A stretch of DNA of 51,271 bases from a bacterium. Its GTDB lineage: Bacteria; Actinomycetota; Acidimicrobiia; Acidimicrobiales; CATQHL01. The translations under genes and the position numbers were made by a program. Where the stretch lies: assembly GCA_026708055.1 (NCBI GenBank), contig JAPOVS010000014.1, forward strand, positions 1-51,271, in the 5' to 3' direction. Of this stretch, positions 42,844-51,072 are shown piece by piece; the first letter of the stretch is position 1, and every line of letters begins with the position of its first letter. The notes under the pieces are model-generated. The model was not told the origin of the DNA, did not search any database, and saw nothing but the letters and a program-made list of their open reading frames with translations.

Positions 42844-43076
42844 AGCAGATCGTGATGCCGCGGATGGGGCTCACCCAGGAGACCGGCACCGTCATCGAAT
42901 GGCGCAAGAGCGTCGGCGACCGCATAACCAAGGGTGAGATCTTGCTCATCATCGAGACCGACAAGGTGGAGACCGAGGTGATGGCCGAGTACGACGGGAC
43001 CATCACCGAGATCCTCATCCCCGAGGGCCTCGAGGTGCCGGTGTTCACGCCGCTTGCGGTGCTTGAAGAGGGCTGA
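42840..43076 (+). CDS. Free-standing lipoyl-carrier domain
   Basis: 78 aa, ATG overlapping the HyuB stop (ATGA). The whole protein is one biotinyl/lipoyl-type barrel: MPRMGLTQETGTVIEWRKSVGD, then IIETDKVETEV with the target Lys in DKV, then IPEGLEVPVFTPLAVLEE. DKV/DKA is typical for lipoylation, while biotin sites read MKM. It lacks the E1/E3-binding and acyltransferase domains of a normal E2. It probably carries the acyl group made by the operon's E1. This separate carrier is unusual for E1 alpha-beta systems. Confidence 0.93.
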   Translation: MKQIVMPRMGLTQETGTVIEWRKSVGDRITKGEILLIIETDKVETEVMAEYDGTITEILIPEGLEVPVFTPLAVLEEG

Positions 43077-43099
43077 GTGATGCTGGGGCCTGATCTCAT

Positions 43100-43127
43100 C
43101 ATCATTCCGGCCGAGGCCGGGATCCAC
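43100..43127 (+). repeat. 28-bp palindromic repeat copy, degenerate
   Basis: CATCATTCCGGC, loop CGAG, GCCGGGATCCAC. Located between the lipoyl-domain gene and the acyl-CoA dehydrogenase gene, marking the end of the operon. Confidence 0.8.
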
Positions 43128-43187
43128 TGTCCGGCGTTTGGGTCCGGATTGCCGCCGGTCTGCTCTGCACGCGCCCAGGACTGACCG

Positions 43188-44333
43188 ATGGATTTCGAGA
43201 TCCCCGACGAGTTGACGATGCTCGTGGACAGCGTGCGGCGGTTCCGCGAGCGCGAGCTGATGCCGCTGGAGCAGCGGTTCCTGCGCGACGGCCGCCTGAC
43301 CTCCGAGACCCGCACCGCGCTGGAACTGAAGGCCCGGGACCAGGGGTTCTGGGCGCTGGAGGTGCCCGAGGAATACGGCGGGGGCGGGCTGAGCCACCTG
43401 GGAGCGGCCCTCGTGGCCGAGGAGTTGTACAAGCACCCGGCCATGTTCGACTTCGGCGGTGAGCCCGAGCCGGCCCTCTACCACTGCACCGACGAGCAGA
43501 AGCAGGAGTGGTTCCACCCGATCATCGCGGGCGAGAAGCGCTGCGCCTACGCCTTCACCGAGGCCGGCGCGGGCTCCGACATCGCCGGGCTGGCCACGAC
43601 GGCACAGGCCGACGGTGACAGCTGGATCATCAACGGCTCCAAGCTGTTCATCTCGTTCGTGCCGCGCGCCGACTTCGTCATCCTCTTCGCCACGGTGGAC
43701 CGTGCCGCCGGCGCCAGAGGGGTCACGTGCTTCCTGGTGGAGAAGGGGACGCCCGGCTTCGAGGTTGCCCGCTCCATCCCCACGATGGGCGACGACTGGG
43801 AACCGCACGAACTCGTCTTCACCGACTGCGTGGTGCCCGACGACCAGAGGGTAGGCGAGGTGGGCGGCGGCTGGAAGATCACCTACGACCAGCTGACCCA
43901 CGGGCGGGTCAAGATCGCCGCCTACCAGCTCGGCATCGCCCAGCGGTCCATCGACATCGCCACCGACTGGGCCCGGGAGCGCTCCACGTGGGGCAAGAAG
44001 ATCGCTTCCCGCCAGGCCGTCCAGTGGATGATCGCCGACTCGCTGGTCGAGTTGGAAGCGGCCCGGATGCTGACCTACCGGGCCGCGGTGGCCCACGACG
44101 ACGGCGAGCCCAACCAGACGCACGCCTTCATGGCCAAGCTGTACGCCACCGAGATGGCTCAGCGGGTGACCGACCGGTGCCTGCAGATCCTCGGCGGTCT
44201 CGGCTACAGCAAGGAACTGCCCGTGCAGAGCTTCTACCGCCAGGTGCGGGTGTGGCGCATCGGCCACGGCACTTCGGAGATCCACCGCTGGATGATCGCC
44301 CGCGACGCCCTCGGCTCGGCCGCCAAGGACTGA
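43188..44333 (+). CDS. Acyl-CoA dehydrogenase family protein
   Basis: 381 aa from ATG 43188 with no clear Shine-Dalgarno. Motifs: LEVPEEYGGGGLSHLGAALVAEEL, AYAFTEAGAGSDIAGL, IINGSKLFISFVPRADF, QLTHGRVKIAAYQLGIAQRSIDIA, and QILGGLGYSKELPVQSFYRQVRVWRIGHGTSEIHR. At the usual catalytic Glu place (EGTSEI) it has HGTSEI, a variant seen in CaiA-like members where the base lies elsewhere or is absent. The following ligase is CaiC-like, which fits a carnitine-like acyl-CoA set. Confidence 0.9.
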   Translation: MDFEIPDELTMLVDSVRRFRERELMPLEQRFLRDGRLTSETRTALELKARDQGFWALEVPEEYGGGGLSHLGAALVAEELYKHPAMFDFGGEPEPALYHCTDEQKQEWFHPIIAGEKRCAYAFTEAGAGSDIAGLATTAQADGDSWIINGSKLFISFVPRADFVILFATVDRAAGARGVTCFLVEKGTPGFEVARSIPTMGDDWEPHELVFTDCVVPDDQRVGEVGGGWKITYDQLTHGRVKIAAYQLGIAQRSIDIATDWARERSTWGKKIASRQAVQWMIADSLVELEAARMLTYRAAVAHDDGEPNQTHAFMAKLYATEMAQRVTDRCLQILGGLGYSKELPVQSFYRQVRVWRIGHGTSEIHRWMIARDALGSAAKD

Positions 44334-44366
44334 GGGACCGCCGGGTGATGCTGCGACCCGCTCCCT

Positions 44367-44394
44367 TGCCTTTCCGGCGAAGGCCGGAATCCAT
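44367..44394 (+). repeat. 28-bp palindromic repeat copy, left end changed
   Basis: The first bases are changed (TGCCTTTCC instead of CGTCATTCC) and the right end reads ATCCAT, but the central TTCCGGC-GAAG-GCCGGAA stem is intact. Confidence 0.8.
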
Positions 44395-44456
44395 CGTCCA
44401 GCGGCCCGGCCAATGCCCGTCCCGGACTTCTCGGCGAACTCCTAGGAATCCTGGCA

Positions 44457-45974
44457 ATGAGTGACCGGGTCGGTGACCGCACCCTGCGGGACCTGCTGGA
44501 CGAGCGGGCGTCCCGGCGGCCCGGGCACCCGTTCCTGGTGTTCGAGGACGCCGCGGGGGCGGTCCGGGAGTACAGCTACGCCGAGTTCACCGCAGCCGTC
44601 GACGCCGCGGCGGCGGGGCTCGCCGACTTGGGGGTGCAGCCCGGCACCAAGGTCACGCTGCACCTGCGGAACTGTCCGGAGTTCCTGTTCGCCTGGTTCG
44701 GTCTGGCGACCATCGGCGGTGTCGCGGTGCCGTCCAACGTCGCCAACACGGCCGACGAGTTGCGCTACGTGCTCGACTATTCCGACTCGGAGCTGCTGAT
44801 CACCGAGCCGCTGCTGCTGGAGACCGCGCAGGCCGCGGCCGCCGGCATCGCCGCCGTGCGCCACGTGCTGCGCACCGATGAGTCCGAAGCGTGGATGCCG
44901 GCCGGGGGCGAGCCTCCCCGGCCCCGGCTCGGCTCGGAGGACCCGGTCGAGATCCTGTTCACCTCGGGCACCACGTCACGACCCAAGGGCGTGGTGCTGA
45001 CCCACGCCAACTGCCTGTGGTCCGGCGAGCGGGTCGCCGCGGCGATGACCCTCGGCGACGACGCACGCTGCCTCACCTCGCTGCCGACCTTCCACGTCAA
45101 CGCCCAGTCGGTGACGGTGCTGTCGGCGCTCACCGCAGCCGGAACCTGCATCCTGCTGCAGGAGTTCAGCGCCCGCCGCTTCTGGGAGCAGATGCGCGCC
45201 CACCGGGCAACACAGACCAGCCTCGTGGCGATGCAACTGCGCACCCTGCTGGCGCAGCCGCCGGCGCCAACCGACACCCACCACAGCCTCGAGCGGGTCT
45301 TCTACGCCATCAACGTCACCGACGACGAGAAGAAGCGCTTTGAGGAGCGCTTCGGCGTGGCGTTGATCAACGGCTACGGGCTCTCGGAGGCCATGACGCT
45401 GGTGACCATGGCCCCGGTCTTCGGCGACAGGCGCTGGCCCTCCATCGGCCTGCCGCTGTACGACCGGAAGGTGCGCATCATCGGTGACGAGGGCGCCCCG
45501 CCGGCGGCCGGCGAGATCGGCGAGATCGTGGTCTCCGGGGTGCCCGGGCGGACCTTGTTCAAGGAGTACTACAAGGATCCCGACGCCACGGCCGCGGCGC
45601 TCGCCGACGGCTGGCTGCATACCGGCGACAACGGTTGGCTCGACGAGGACGGGTACGTGTTCTTCCTCGACCGGAAGAAGGACGTCATCAAGCGGGCCGG
45701 TGAGAACATCTCCGCCAGTGAAGTCGAGCGGGTCCTGATCGAGCACCCCGCCATCGAGGAAGTCGCCGTCATCGGCGTACCCGACCCGATCCGCGACGAG
45801 GCGGTGAAGGCCTTCGTCGTCCTGGCCGAAGGCGAAGGCGCCACCGCCGAGGACATCGCCGCGTTCTGCGCCACCCGCCTGGCCTCCTTCAAGGTGCCGA
45901 CCGTCTTCGAGTTCCGGGAGTCGCTCCCCAAGACCTCGGTCGGAAAGATCGAGAAGAAGGCGCTGAGGGTGTGA
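44457..45974 (+). CDS. Class I adenylate-forming acyl-CoA ligase, CaiC-like
   Basis: 505 aa. Motifs: ILFTSGTTSRPKGVVLTH (A3), LPTFHVNAQSVTV, INGYGLSEAMT (A5), LHTGDNGWLDEDG (A7), DRKKDVIKRAGENISASEVE (A8) and SVGKIEKKAL with the A10 lysine. The THANCLWSGE and KRAGENIS blocks recall crotonobetaine/carnitine-CoA ligase. It makes a CoA thioester from a small carboxylic acid. The stop sits in GTGTGA directly before a duplicated gene start (45971). Confidence 0.92.
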   Translation: MSDRVGDRTLRDLLDERASRRPGHPFLVFEDAAGAVREYSYAEFTAAVDAAAAGLADLGVQPGTKVTLHLRNCPEFLFAWFGLATIGGVAVPSNVANTADELRYVLDYSDSELLITEPLLLETAQAAAAGIAAVRHVLRTDESEAWMPAGGEPPRPRLGSEDPVEILFTSGTTSRPKGVVLTHANCLWSGERVAAAMTLGDDARCLTSLPTFHVNAQSVTVLSALTAAGTCILLQEFSARRFWEQMRAHRATQTSLVAMQLRTLLAQPPAPTDTHHSLERVFYAINVTDDEKKRFEERFGVALINGYGLSEAMTLVTMAPVFGDRRWPSIGLPLYDRKVRIIGDEGAPPAAGEIGEIVVSGVPGRTLFKEYYKDPDATAAALADGWLHTGDNGWLDEDGYVFFLDRKKDVIKRAGENISASEVERVLIEHPAIEEVAVIGVPDPIRDEAVKAFVVLAEGEGATAEDIAAFCATRLASFKVPTVFEFRESLPKTSVGKIEKKALRV

Positions 45975-46010
45975 TCCCTGAACTCGACGAGCAGTGCGTG
46001 CCGCTGGTGG
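45971..46010 (+). repeat. Decayed duplicate of the next gene's start
   Basis: Bases 45971-46010 match 46045-46084 with about seven differences in 40. Both would encode a start codon followed by IPxLxEQCxPLV. The upstream copy reads on for 23 codons and stops at a TGA overlapping the real ATG at 46045, so it looks like a broken tandem duplication. Confidence 0.7.
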
Positions 46011-46044
46011 AACCGGCGCGGCGCCCGCCCGGTCGACGGTCGCG

Positions 46045-46494
46045 ATGATCCCCGATCTGTACGAGCAGTGCCTGCCGCTGGTCGGGATCTCGACCACGGA
46101 GCACCTCGGCCGCATCGAGTCGTTGGCCGCGCAGCGCTTCGCCGTCGCCGCCGGCGCCATGCAGTCCGACGCGCCCCACCCGCTGTTCCTGTCCTCGGTC
46201 ATGGGCTGGCTGGCGGGTCCCGCCGAGAGCGAACTGTATCCCGACGGCACCGCCCGCGGCTTCGTTCCGGGCGTGCCGCTGGCCGACGTCCGCCTGATGG
46301 GTGCCGGCCAGGACCTCGAGTTCCACGAGCCGCCCCGGGTGGGCGCCGACGTCACGCTCGAGACGACGGTCAGCGACGTCCAGCTGAAGCACGGGCGGTC
46401 CGGCGACCTGCTGTTCATCGGTCTGACGCGCCGATACACGACGGCCGAGGGCACGCTGCTCACCACGTGCCGCGAGACCTTCATCGCCCGATGA
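46045..46494 (+). CDS. FAS1-like/MaoC N-terminal hot-dog dehydratase half
   Basis: 149 aa from ATG 46045; an in-frame upstream start at 45994 lies in the duplicated remnant. It has the N-terminal MaoC-like (FAS1-type dehydratase) pattern: HPLFLSSVMGWL, FVPGVPLADVRLMGAGQDLEFHEPPRVGADVTLETTVSDVQLKHGRSGDLLFIGLTRRY in segments. The domain usually pairs with a second hot-dog half carrying the active site. Here the second half is the next, overlapping gene. Together they should hydrate an enoyl-CoA or dehydrate a 3-hydroxyacyl-CoA. Confidence 0.8.
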   Translation: MIPDLYEQCLPLVGISTTEHLGRIESLAAQRFAVAAGAMQSDAPHPLFLSSVMGWLAGPAESELYPDGTARGFVPGVPLADVRLMGAGQDLEFHEPPRVGADVTLETTVSDVQLKHGRSGDLLFIGLTRRYTTAEGTLLTTCRETFIAR

Positions 46495-46883
46495 GCGATC
46501 CGCTGAACGGTCCTGACCCCCTCGTGTTCGAGCCGACGACCTTGCAACTGTTCCGCTTCAGCGCCGCCACCTGGAACCCGCACCTCATCCACTACGACAG
46601 CGGCTACGCCGAGACGGAGGGCTATCCGGACGTGCTCGTGCAGAGCCACCTGCACGGCTGCTTCCTCGTGGAGGTCGTGAGGCGCTGGATCGACGGGCGG
46701 GGCGAACTGCGGCGGTTCAGCTGGCGCAACCGCCACTTCGCCGTGCCGGGCGACGTGCTCACCTGCACCGGCCGCATCGTCGAGACCGATGGCGATCTCG
46801 TCACGCTGGAACTCGAGGAACGAAACCAGGACGACCAGGTCTGCGCCACCGGTTCGGCAGTGGTCGCCATGGGAGACTGCTGA
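46491..46883 (+). CDS. MaoC-like hot-dog hydratase, C-terminal half
   Basis: 130 aa; the ATG overlaps the preceding TGA (ATGA). It has FSAATWNPHLIHYDSGYAETEGYPDVLVQSHLHGCFLVEVV, where Asn and His in the hydratase-2 motif (xxxDxNPxHxD) should be catalytic. FAVPGDVLTCTGRI follows as in MaoC. It complements the first half. The pair lies after a CaiC-like ligase and an ACAD, giving a full activation, oxidation and hydration set. Confidence 0.85.
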   Translation: MSDPLNGPDPLVFEPTTLQLFRFSAATWNPHLIHYDSGYAETEGYPDVLVQSHLHGCFLVEVVRRWIDGRGELRRFSWRNRHFAVPGDVLTCTGRIVETDGDLVTLELEERNQDDQVCATGSAVVAMGDC

Positions 46884-46904
46884 GCAATGTTGCGCATCGC
46901 TCCT

Positions 46905-46932
46905 CGTCGTTCCGGCGGAGGCCGGAACCCAC
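46905..46932 (+). repeat. 28-bp palindromic repeat copy, degenerate
   Basis: CGTCGTTCCGGC, loop GGAG, GCCGGAACCCAC. The lower stem has lost pairing but the core is intact. Confidence 0.8.
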
Positions 46933-47004
46933 TTCGCAGCGGGTTCGTGTGCGCCTGCCGTCGATTGCGCGGCGCTCTCCTCGAGTCGAATAGGGAGGAA
47001 CCGG

Positions 47005-47370
47005 ATGACTGACGTGGATGCGCACTACGAGCGGCAACTGGGCGGCGTCCCGAAACCCATCAGCGGCCTCCGAGCCCACGCCCCGGAGTTCTTCGCCGGC
47101 ATGGCCGCAGCGAGGGCCTCGGTCATGGACAGCGACTCGCCTGACGGCCTCGACCGGGCCATGAAGGAACTCCTGATCATCATCCTCGACATCGTCTACG
47201 ACAACCCCGAGGGAGCCCTCATCCACCTGAAGGCCGGTCTCGAGGCGGGCCTAACGCTCGAAGCCCTACGCGAGGCCCTCCTGCTCACCGTCTACGTCGG
47301 GGGAATAGCAACCTGGGCCCAGTACGGCCAGATGATCTACGAGTCAGCCCTGGAGATGGCCGCCGAGTAG
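47005..47370 (+). CDS. AhpD/carboxymuconolactone-decarboxylase-like protein
   Basis: ATG 47005 follows GGGAGGAACC, a strong Shine-Dalgarno, and gives 121 aa. The all-helical pattern, with MKELLIIILDIVYDNPEGALIHLKAGLEAGLTLEALREALLLTVYVGG, is that of the CMD family. There is no CxxC pair at the AhpD active site, so it is not a peroxidase-type AhpD. It may act as a lactone decarboxylase-like enzyme or a binding protein. It ends the catabolic block. Confidence 0.85.
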   Translation: MTDVDAHYERQLGGVPKPISGLRAHAPEFFAGMAAARASVMDSDSPDGLDRAMKELLIIILDIVYDNPEGALIHLKAGLEAGLTLEALREALLLTVYVGGIATWAQYGQMIYESALEMAAE

Positions 47371-47510
47371 CCCCCGGATCTGCACCGGACAAGTCGAGCA
47401 GGGCGCCACCGAGTCATCGCCGGAGGCGACGCCTCTGTTGCGCGTGACGAGGCCCCCGGAGATTGCAATCAATGCATTGGGACTGTTGCAACTCTTACAT
47501 TGGCCGATTG

Positions 47511-48770
47511 TCAGTGGCGCACTATCGGGGGCCTCGCCCCACTGAGAGAGGCGGCGGACGGCCACTGCGGGGTGTCGCCCGTTCCGTGCGGCCGCAGTTG
47601 GGTCCAGATGGGCGCGTAGGCGTCGGGGCGCCCCTGGGCGATGGCGAACATCGGGCCGCTGGGGAGGTCGGCCTGCGACGACAGGCTCAGCGTGGCCTCG
47701 GCGAAGGCGCGGGCGTCGCCGGAAGCTGACTCCCGGCAGGCCTGGTCCACCAGCGACTCGTACCGGCCGATGAGCCGGTCGGCGGCGCTGCGGAACTCCG
47801 CCACGCAGGCGTCGTACCAGTGCCAGAATTCCTCCGGCAGGTCGGCTCGGACGCTGCCGACTACGTCGGGGCCACGGTCGACCAACGTGTCGACCACGTC
47901 GGGGGCGAGCCGCAGCCGGGTCGCCGCCTGCCGCCGGCTGAGGCCGCGCTGCACGGCGTCGGCGACGGCGACGATCTCCCACACCCGTGTCGCGGTCAGC
48001 CCGGTGAGCATCCGGTGCGTGACCACGTAGGCGGGGAACTTCAGCTTGAGGCGGACGTGCGGGCGGTCGGATCCGGTGTCGAAGCGCACCACGTAGCCCT
48101 CCCGTGCCGACTCCTCGCTGGCGCTCACGTGGTCCACGAGTTCGGCGAAGGACCCGAAGTCGTGCCGCGGTGCACGCGGCCCCGGCCAGTCGATGACCTC
48201 CAGCGGCAGGTCAGCACCTGTACCGATGTCGATGACCGCCAGCAGCACGAGGTCCCGCATGTCGCCGTAGTCGGTCACGATCCGATTCCCGGGGTAGACG
48301 ATCTCGAACAGCGGGGTCACGCCATGCCCGAAGCGGACGTGGGGGTACTTCTCGTGCCAGATGTCGGTGGCGACCGCGGCCTGAGCCGACGTCAGCGAGC
48401 CGCGCGTCGCCACGCGGATCTCGCTGCCGGGTTGGTGGTAGGCGATACCGAGCGAACCGTCGAGCTTCTCGGTGACAATCATCGACCGCCCCTCCGGCAC
48501 CGGCGGGGCGTCCGGCTCGGCCGGGCCGAAGAACTTCGGGAACGGTCGGGCCACCACGCGGTCGGCCTCGTCGACGATCAGGCCGCGGCACGCGAGCGTG
48601 GCCCCGTTCCAGACCCGATCATAGGTCGCCCGCGGCGTGTAGTTGAGGATGCGGAGAGATCCCTCGGGTCGGACCGACACGAGCCCCGAGGCGATGGCGT
48701 CCGACAGCAGCGCAGGATCGACGAGTTCGTCGAGGCGCGGAACGTCGCGGCCAAACGGCAGGGAGGCCAT
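47511..48770 (-). CDS. T4 Rnl1-like RNA ligase
   Basis: 419 aa from ATG 48770 (a GTG at 48785 is upstream in frame; no clear Shine-Dalgarno). The nucleotidyltransferase motifs are complete: motif I TEKLDGS with adenylated Lys102, PLFEIVYPGNRIVTDYGD (motif III/IIIa), EGYVVRFD (IV) and RLKLKFPAYV (V). It joins RNA 5'-phosphate and 3'-hydroxyl ends with ATP. No kinase, phosphatase or RtcB gene is near, so the RNA repair partner, if any, is elsewhere. The location in a gene-poor accessory stretch suggests phage or defence origin. Confidence 0.85.
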   Translation of the reverse strand: MASLPFGRDVPRLDELVDPALLSDAIASGLVSVRPEGSLRILNYTPRATYDRVWNGATLACRGLIVDEADRVVARPFPKFFGPAEPDAPPVPEGRSMIVTEKLDGSLGIAYHQPGSEIRVATRGSLTSAQAAVATDIWHEKYPHVRFGHGVTPLFEIVYPGNRIVTDYGDMRDLVLLAVIDIGTGADLPLEVIDWPGPRAPRHDFGSFAELVDHVSASEESAREGYVVRFDTGSDRPHVRLKLKFPAYVVTHRMLTGLTATRVWEIVAVADAVQRGLSRRQAATRLRLAPDVVDTLVDRGPDVVGSVRADLPEEFWHWYDACVAEFRSAADRLIGRYESLVDQACRESASGDARAFAEATLSLSSQADLPSGPMFAIAQGRPDAYAPIWTQLRPHGTGDTPQWPSAASLSGARPPIVRH

Positions 48771-49312
48771 TATGGAGGCGGACACCGAGGCGGCGGTTGG
48801 ACAGGCGACTCAGGCCGGAGCGAGGACGCCGTAGTAGCGGGCCGCGGCGAGATGCACGGCCTCCAGGCTAGAACCTCCCGAGCAACACTCTCTGGCGACG
48901 CGGTATACATCGACCTGGCATGCTGCGAGGACCGGCTCCGCCCGCCGCCCCCAACAGGGATGCTTGACGACTACCGCGCCCACTTCGCGACTCATGAGTC
49001 GCGGCCGTGGAAGTCTCTTGTCGAGCTGCCGCAGGAGAAGTTCACCGATGTCGCGATCGCATCGCATCTGCTTGGCAGCATGTGACAGTCATGATGTGGG
49101 GGTCGGTGGCCGGGCCCGGCGAGTGGCGTGATGTCGCGCTCTCTCTTCGTGAACCTCCTGCACAAGCGGACGGTTCAACGAGAAGAGGTGTTCCAGGGGG
49201 CGTAGAGTCCAGCGACGTGATGGTGGCTGAACCGTCGGCGGGGCACCCGAGCCCGCATGCCGTATGGCCGGTTCCGACCGGCGTGCCGGGTCGGGGTGGC
49301 CCTGCGCCGGCG
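48771..49312. other. Gene-poor stretch with remnants
   Basis: About 540 bases between two minus-strand genes. A plus-strand frame near 48899-49085 (MLDDYRAHFATHESRPWK and LPQEKFTDVAIASHLLGSM) looks like the tail of a real protein without a start, perhaps a decayed gene; I do not recognise it. At 49201-49255 there is a duplicated gene start (see repeat). Nothing else could be supported. Confidence 0.4.
49201..49255 (+). repeat. Upstream copy of a duplicated leaderless gene start
   Basis: These 55 bases match 51217-51271 with about nine differences. Both carry CGTAGAGTCC, then GTGATG and a frame encoding VMxAExSAGHxxP. Here the frame runs on only to 49411 with low-complexity residues, so it seems to be the truncated copy. 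Confidence 0.75.
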
Positions 49313-51061
49313 CTACTCGCCGGAACGCGCGGGGACGTAGTGGAAGTTGCGCCCGGCCCTGTTGGGGCGGCTCGGTGCCAACAGTTCCACATCGGACAGT
49401 GCCGCAAGTAGCTTGCCGGCGTAGGGCACGGAGAGCCCGAGAAGGTCTGCCGCTTCGGTTGAGGAGATCCGACCTCGGGCTTCGGCGAAACTGAGGATGC
49501 GGCTCCTGTGGCCCTCGACGGTGCTGGGCCGCTCGAGGCGGTGCGTGAGCCGCGCTCGGGGGAGGTCGGCCAAGCGGTAGGCAACGGGGAGTTCGTTAGG
49601 TCCTCCCTCGACACGGGTCAACAGGGAGTTCCCCCGAACCCTGGCTCGGACGATCCGTTCGAATGCGGTCTCGGTCTCCGGCAGCGAACGGTGCAGGACA
49701 GGAGCGGCCGTCGGGGCATCGATCCAACCGTGGCGGCTCAGATGTTCCAGAACGAGGAGCGCGTCGACGTCGGCTCTCAGAACGGCTGGCTCGATGTCGG
49801 CGATGAGGTCCGTCACCTCCTCGTCGGGGTCGCCCCCGGCGAGTACGACACGCACGTACGGTCCATCGATCTCGGTGATGTCCGGCGGTGGCCGTCCCTG
49901 GGAGATCATGTCGATGACCATGCGGTCCACGCCGATTCCCTCCCGCTCGGCCAGGTTCAGCGCCGCCATGGTCTCGGCGAGGCTGCGGTAGCGGGGTACG
50001 GCCGGATGCGTGATGATGTTGTCGGGGTTGACGCCGCCGACGAATCCGCCCGGCGAGGTGACCGACAGGGTGTCGCCGATGTGCTCGACCGTGGTCGGGT
50101 GGGGGGAGTGCCAGTCCCGGTGGACGATTCCGTTGACGACTGCCTCGCGCAGAGCCCGGGGCGGGATGGCCCGAAGTTGGCGGTGGGCGAAGCCCGCGGA
50201 GATATGGACCAGGCGGTTCGCCGCTGCGCCGGCGCGTTCCACCTCGGCGACCTGCTCCAGCAGCGGAGCGGCACTTCGTGTGCGATTGGTGCTGTCGCCT
50301 CCTGGCACGGTGCGGCGGATGTAGTCGATTCCCACCCACGGGGTCTCGACGAGTAGCAGCGATCCGGCGTTGGTGAGTCGGCCGTCGCCGTCGGTGAGGT
50401 TCAGGCGGCGGGGAAGGTCGGCTTCGGGAGCGACGGCCAGTTCCCGATTGGTGCCGTCGTCGGCCTCGGACAAGTAGCGACGGGCGATCCGCGTCGCTAC
50501 TGGACTGACGTCCTCGATCGTATGGCCGGAGGGTTGCGCCGACCAGTCGACACCTGTCCGGTGGAGGCGCCCCGTGTGCCACGTGGTCGGATCGATGTCG
50601 ACGCAGCTATCACCGACGCGCCAGCGCAGGCGTCCGTTGTAGCGGATCGGCTCCATCGCCTCGGCCGTGGTCAGTACGAGCAGCCGGCATCCGTCGAGTT
50701 CACCGGAGCGAACCGAGACGGTGAGCTTCTGCTGGGTCAACTGCCAGATGCGGTGGCGGAGCCATTCGGTGTCGAGCCGGGTGCCGATGCGGGTGCCGTC
50801 GTCGGCGATCCCGAGGATGATCGCGCCGCCGCCGGGAGTGTTGGCCATGCACGCCATCTCTCCGGCGATATGACGGGCGGCCTCATCGTTCTGGGGCTCT
50901 CCAGGGAGGATCCGGCGACTGCCCTGTCGTCGCCCCGGTTCCTCCTTCACGTCCACCTGCGTGGTCTCGATCAGATGGGGTGGTTCACCCCGTGACAGCT
51001 GCGCGAGCACCTGCTTGACCTGCTGTTCCAACGGGTCCGGACCGAGGAACTGGAACGCCAC
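49313..51061 (-). CDS. AlbA_2/HATPase_c_4 ATP-binding regulator-like protein
   Basis: I choose GTG 51061, preceded by GGAGGC; a TTG at 51094 would lie in the inverted repeat. The 582-aa product has three parts. The AlbA_2 (Schlafen-like) domain includes VKEEPGRR, GEMACMANTPGGGAIILGIADDGTRIG and RVGDSCVDI. A GHKL-type domain has RALREAVVNGIVHRDW and a PGGFVGGVNPDNIITHPA block. The C-terminal winged helix is ARGRISSTEAADLLGLSVPYAGKLLAAL. It is likely a DNA/RNA-binding regulator or toxin-like accessory factor. The inverted repeat at 51073 suggests self-control. Confidence 0.85.
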   Translation of the reverse strand: MAFQFLGPDPLEQQVKQVLAQLSRGEPPHLIETTQVDVKEEPGRRQGSRRILPGEPQNDEAARHIAGEMACMANTPGGGAIILGIADDGTRIGTRLDTEWLRHRIWQLTQQKLTVSVRSGELDGCRLLVLTTAEAMEPIRYNGRLRWRVGDSCVDIDPTTWHTGRLHRTGVDWSAQPSGHTIEDVSPVATRIARRYLSEADDGTNRELAVAPEADLPRRLNLTDGDGRLTNAGSLLLVETPWVGIDYIRRTVPGGDSTNRTRSAAPLLEQVAEVERAGAAANRLVHISAGFAHRQLRAIPPRALREAVVNGIVHRDWHSPHPTTVEHIGDTLSVTSPGGFVGGVNPDNIITHPAVPRYRSLAETMAALNLAEREGIGVDRMVIDMISQGRPPPDITEIDGPYVRVVLAGGDPDEEVTDLIADIEPAVLRADVDALLVLEHLSRHGWIDAPTAAPVLHRSLPETETAFERIVRARVRGNSLLTRVEGGPNELPVAYRLADLPRARLTHRLERPSTVEGHRSRILSFAEARGRISSTEAADLLGLSVPYAGKLLAALSDVELLAPSRPNRAGRNFHYVPARSGE

Positions 51062-51072
51062 TGTGCCTCCAA

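Noticed and set aside
42840-43076. Biotin carrier instead of lipoyl carrier
   Set aside because: The attachment motif reads TDKVE, not the MKM of biotin domains, and the partner genes are E1 chains.
48810-49067. Minus-strand 85-residue frame as a gene
   Set aside because: No Shine-Dalgarno or motif, and the opposite strand carries a more protein-like frame without a start; neither could be established as a gene.
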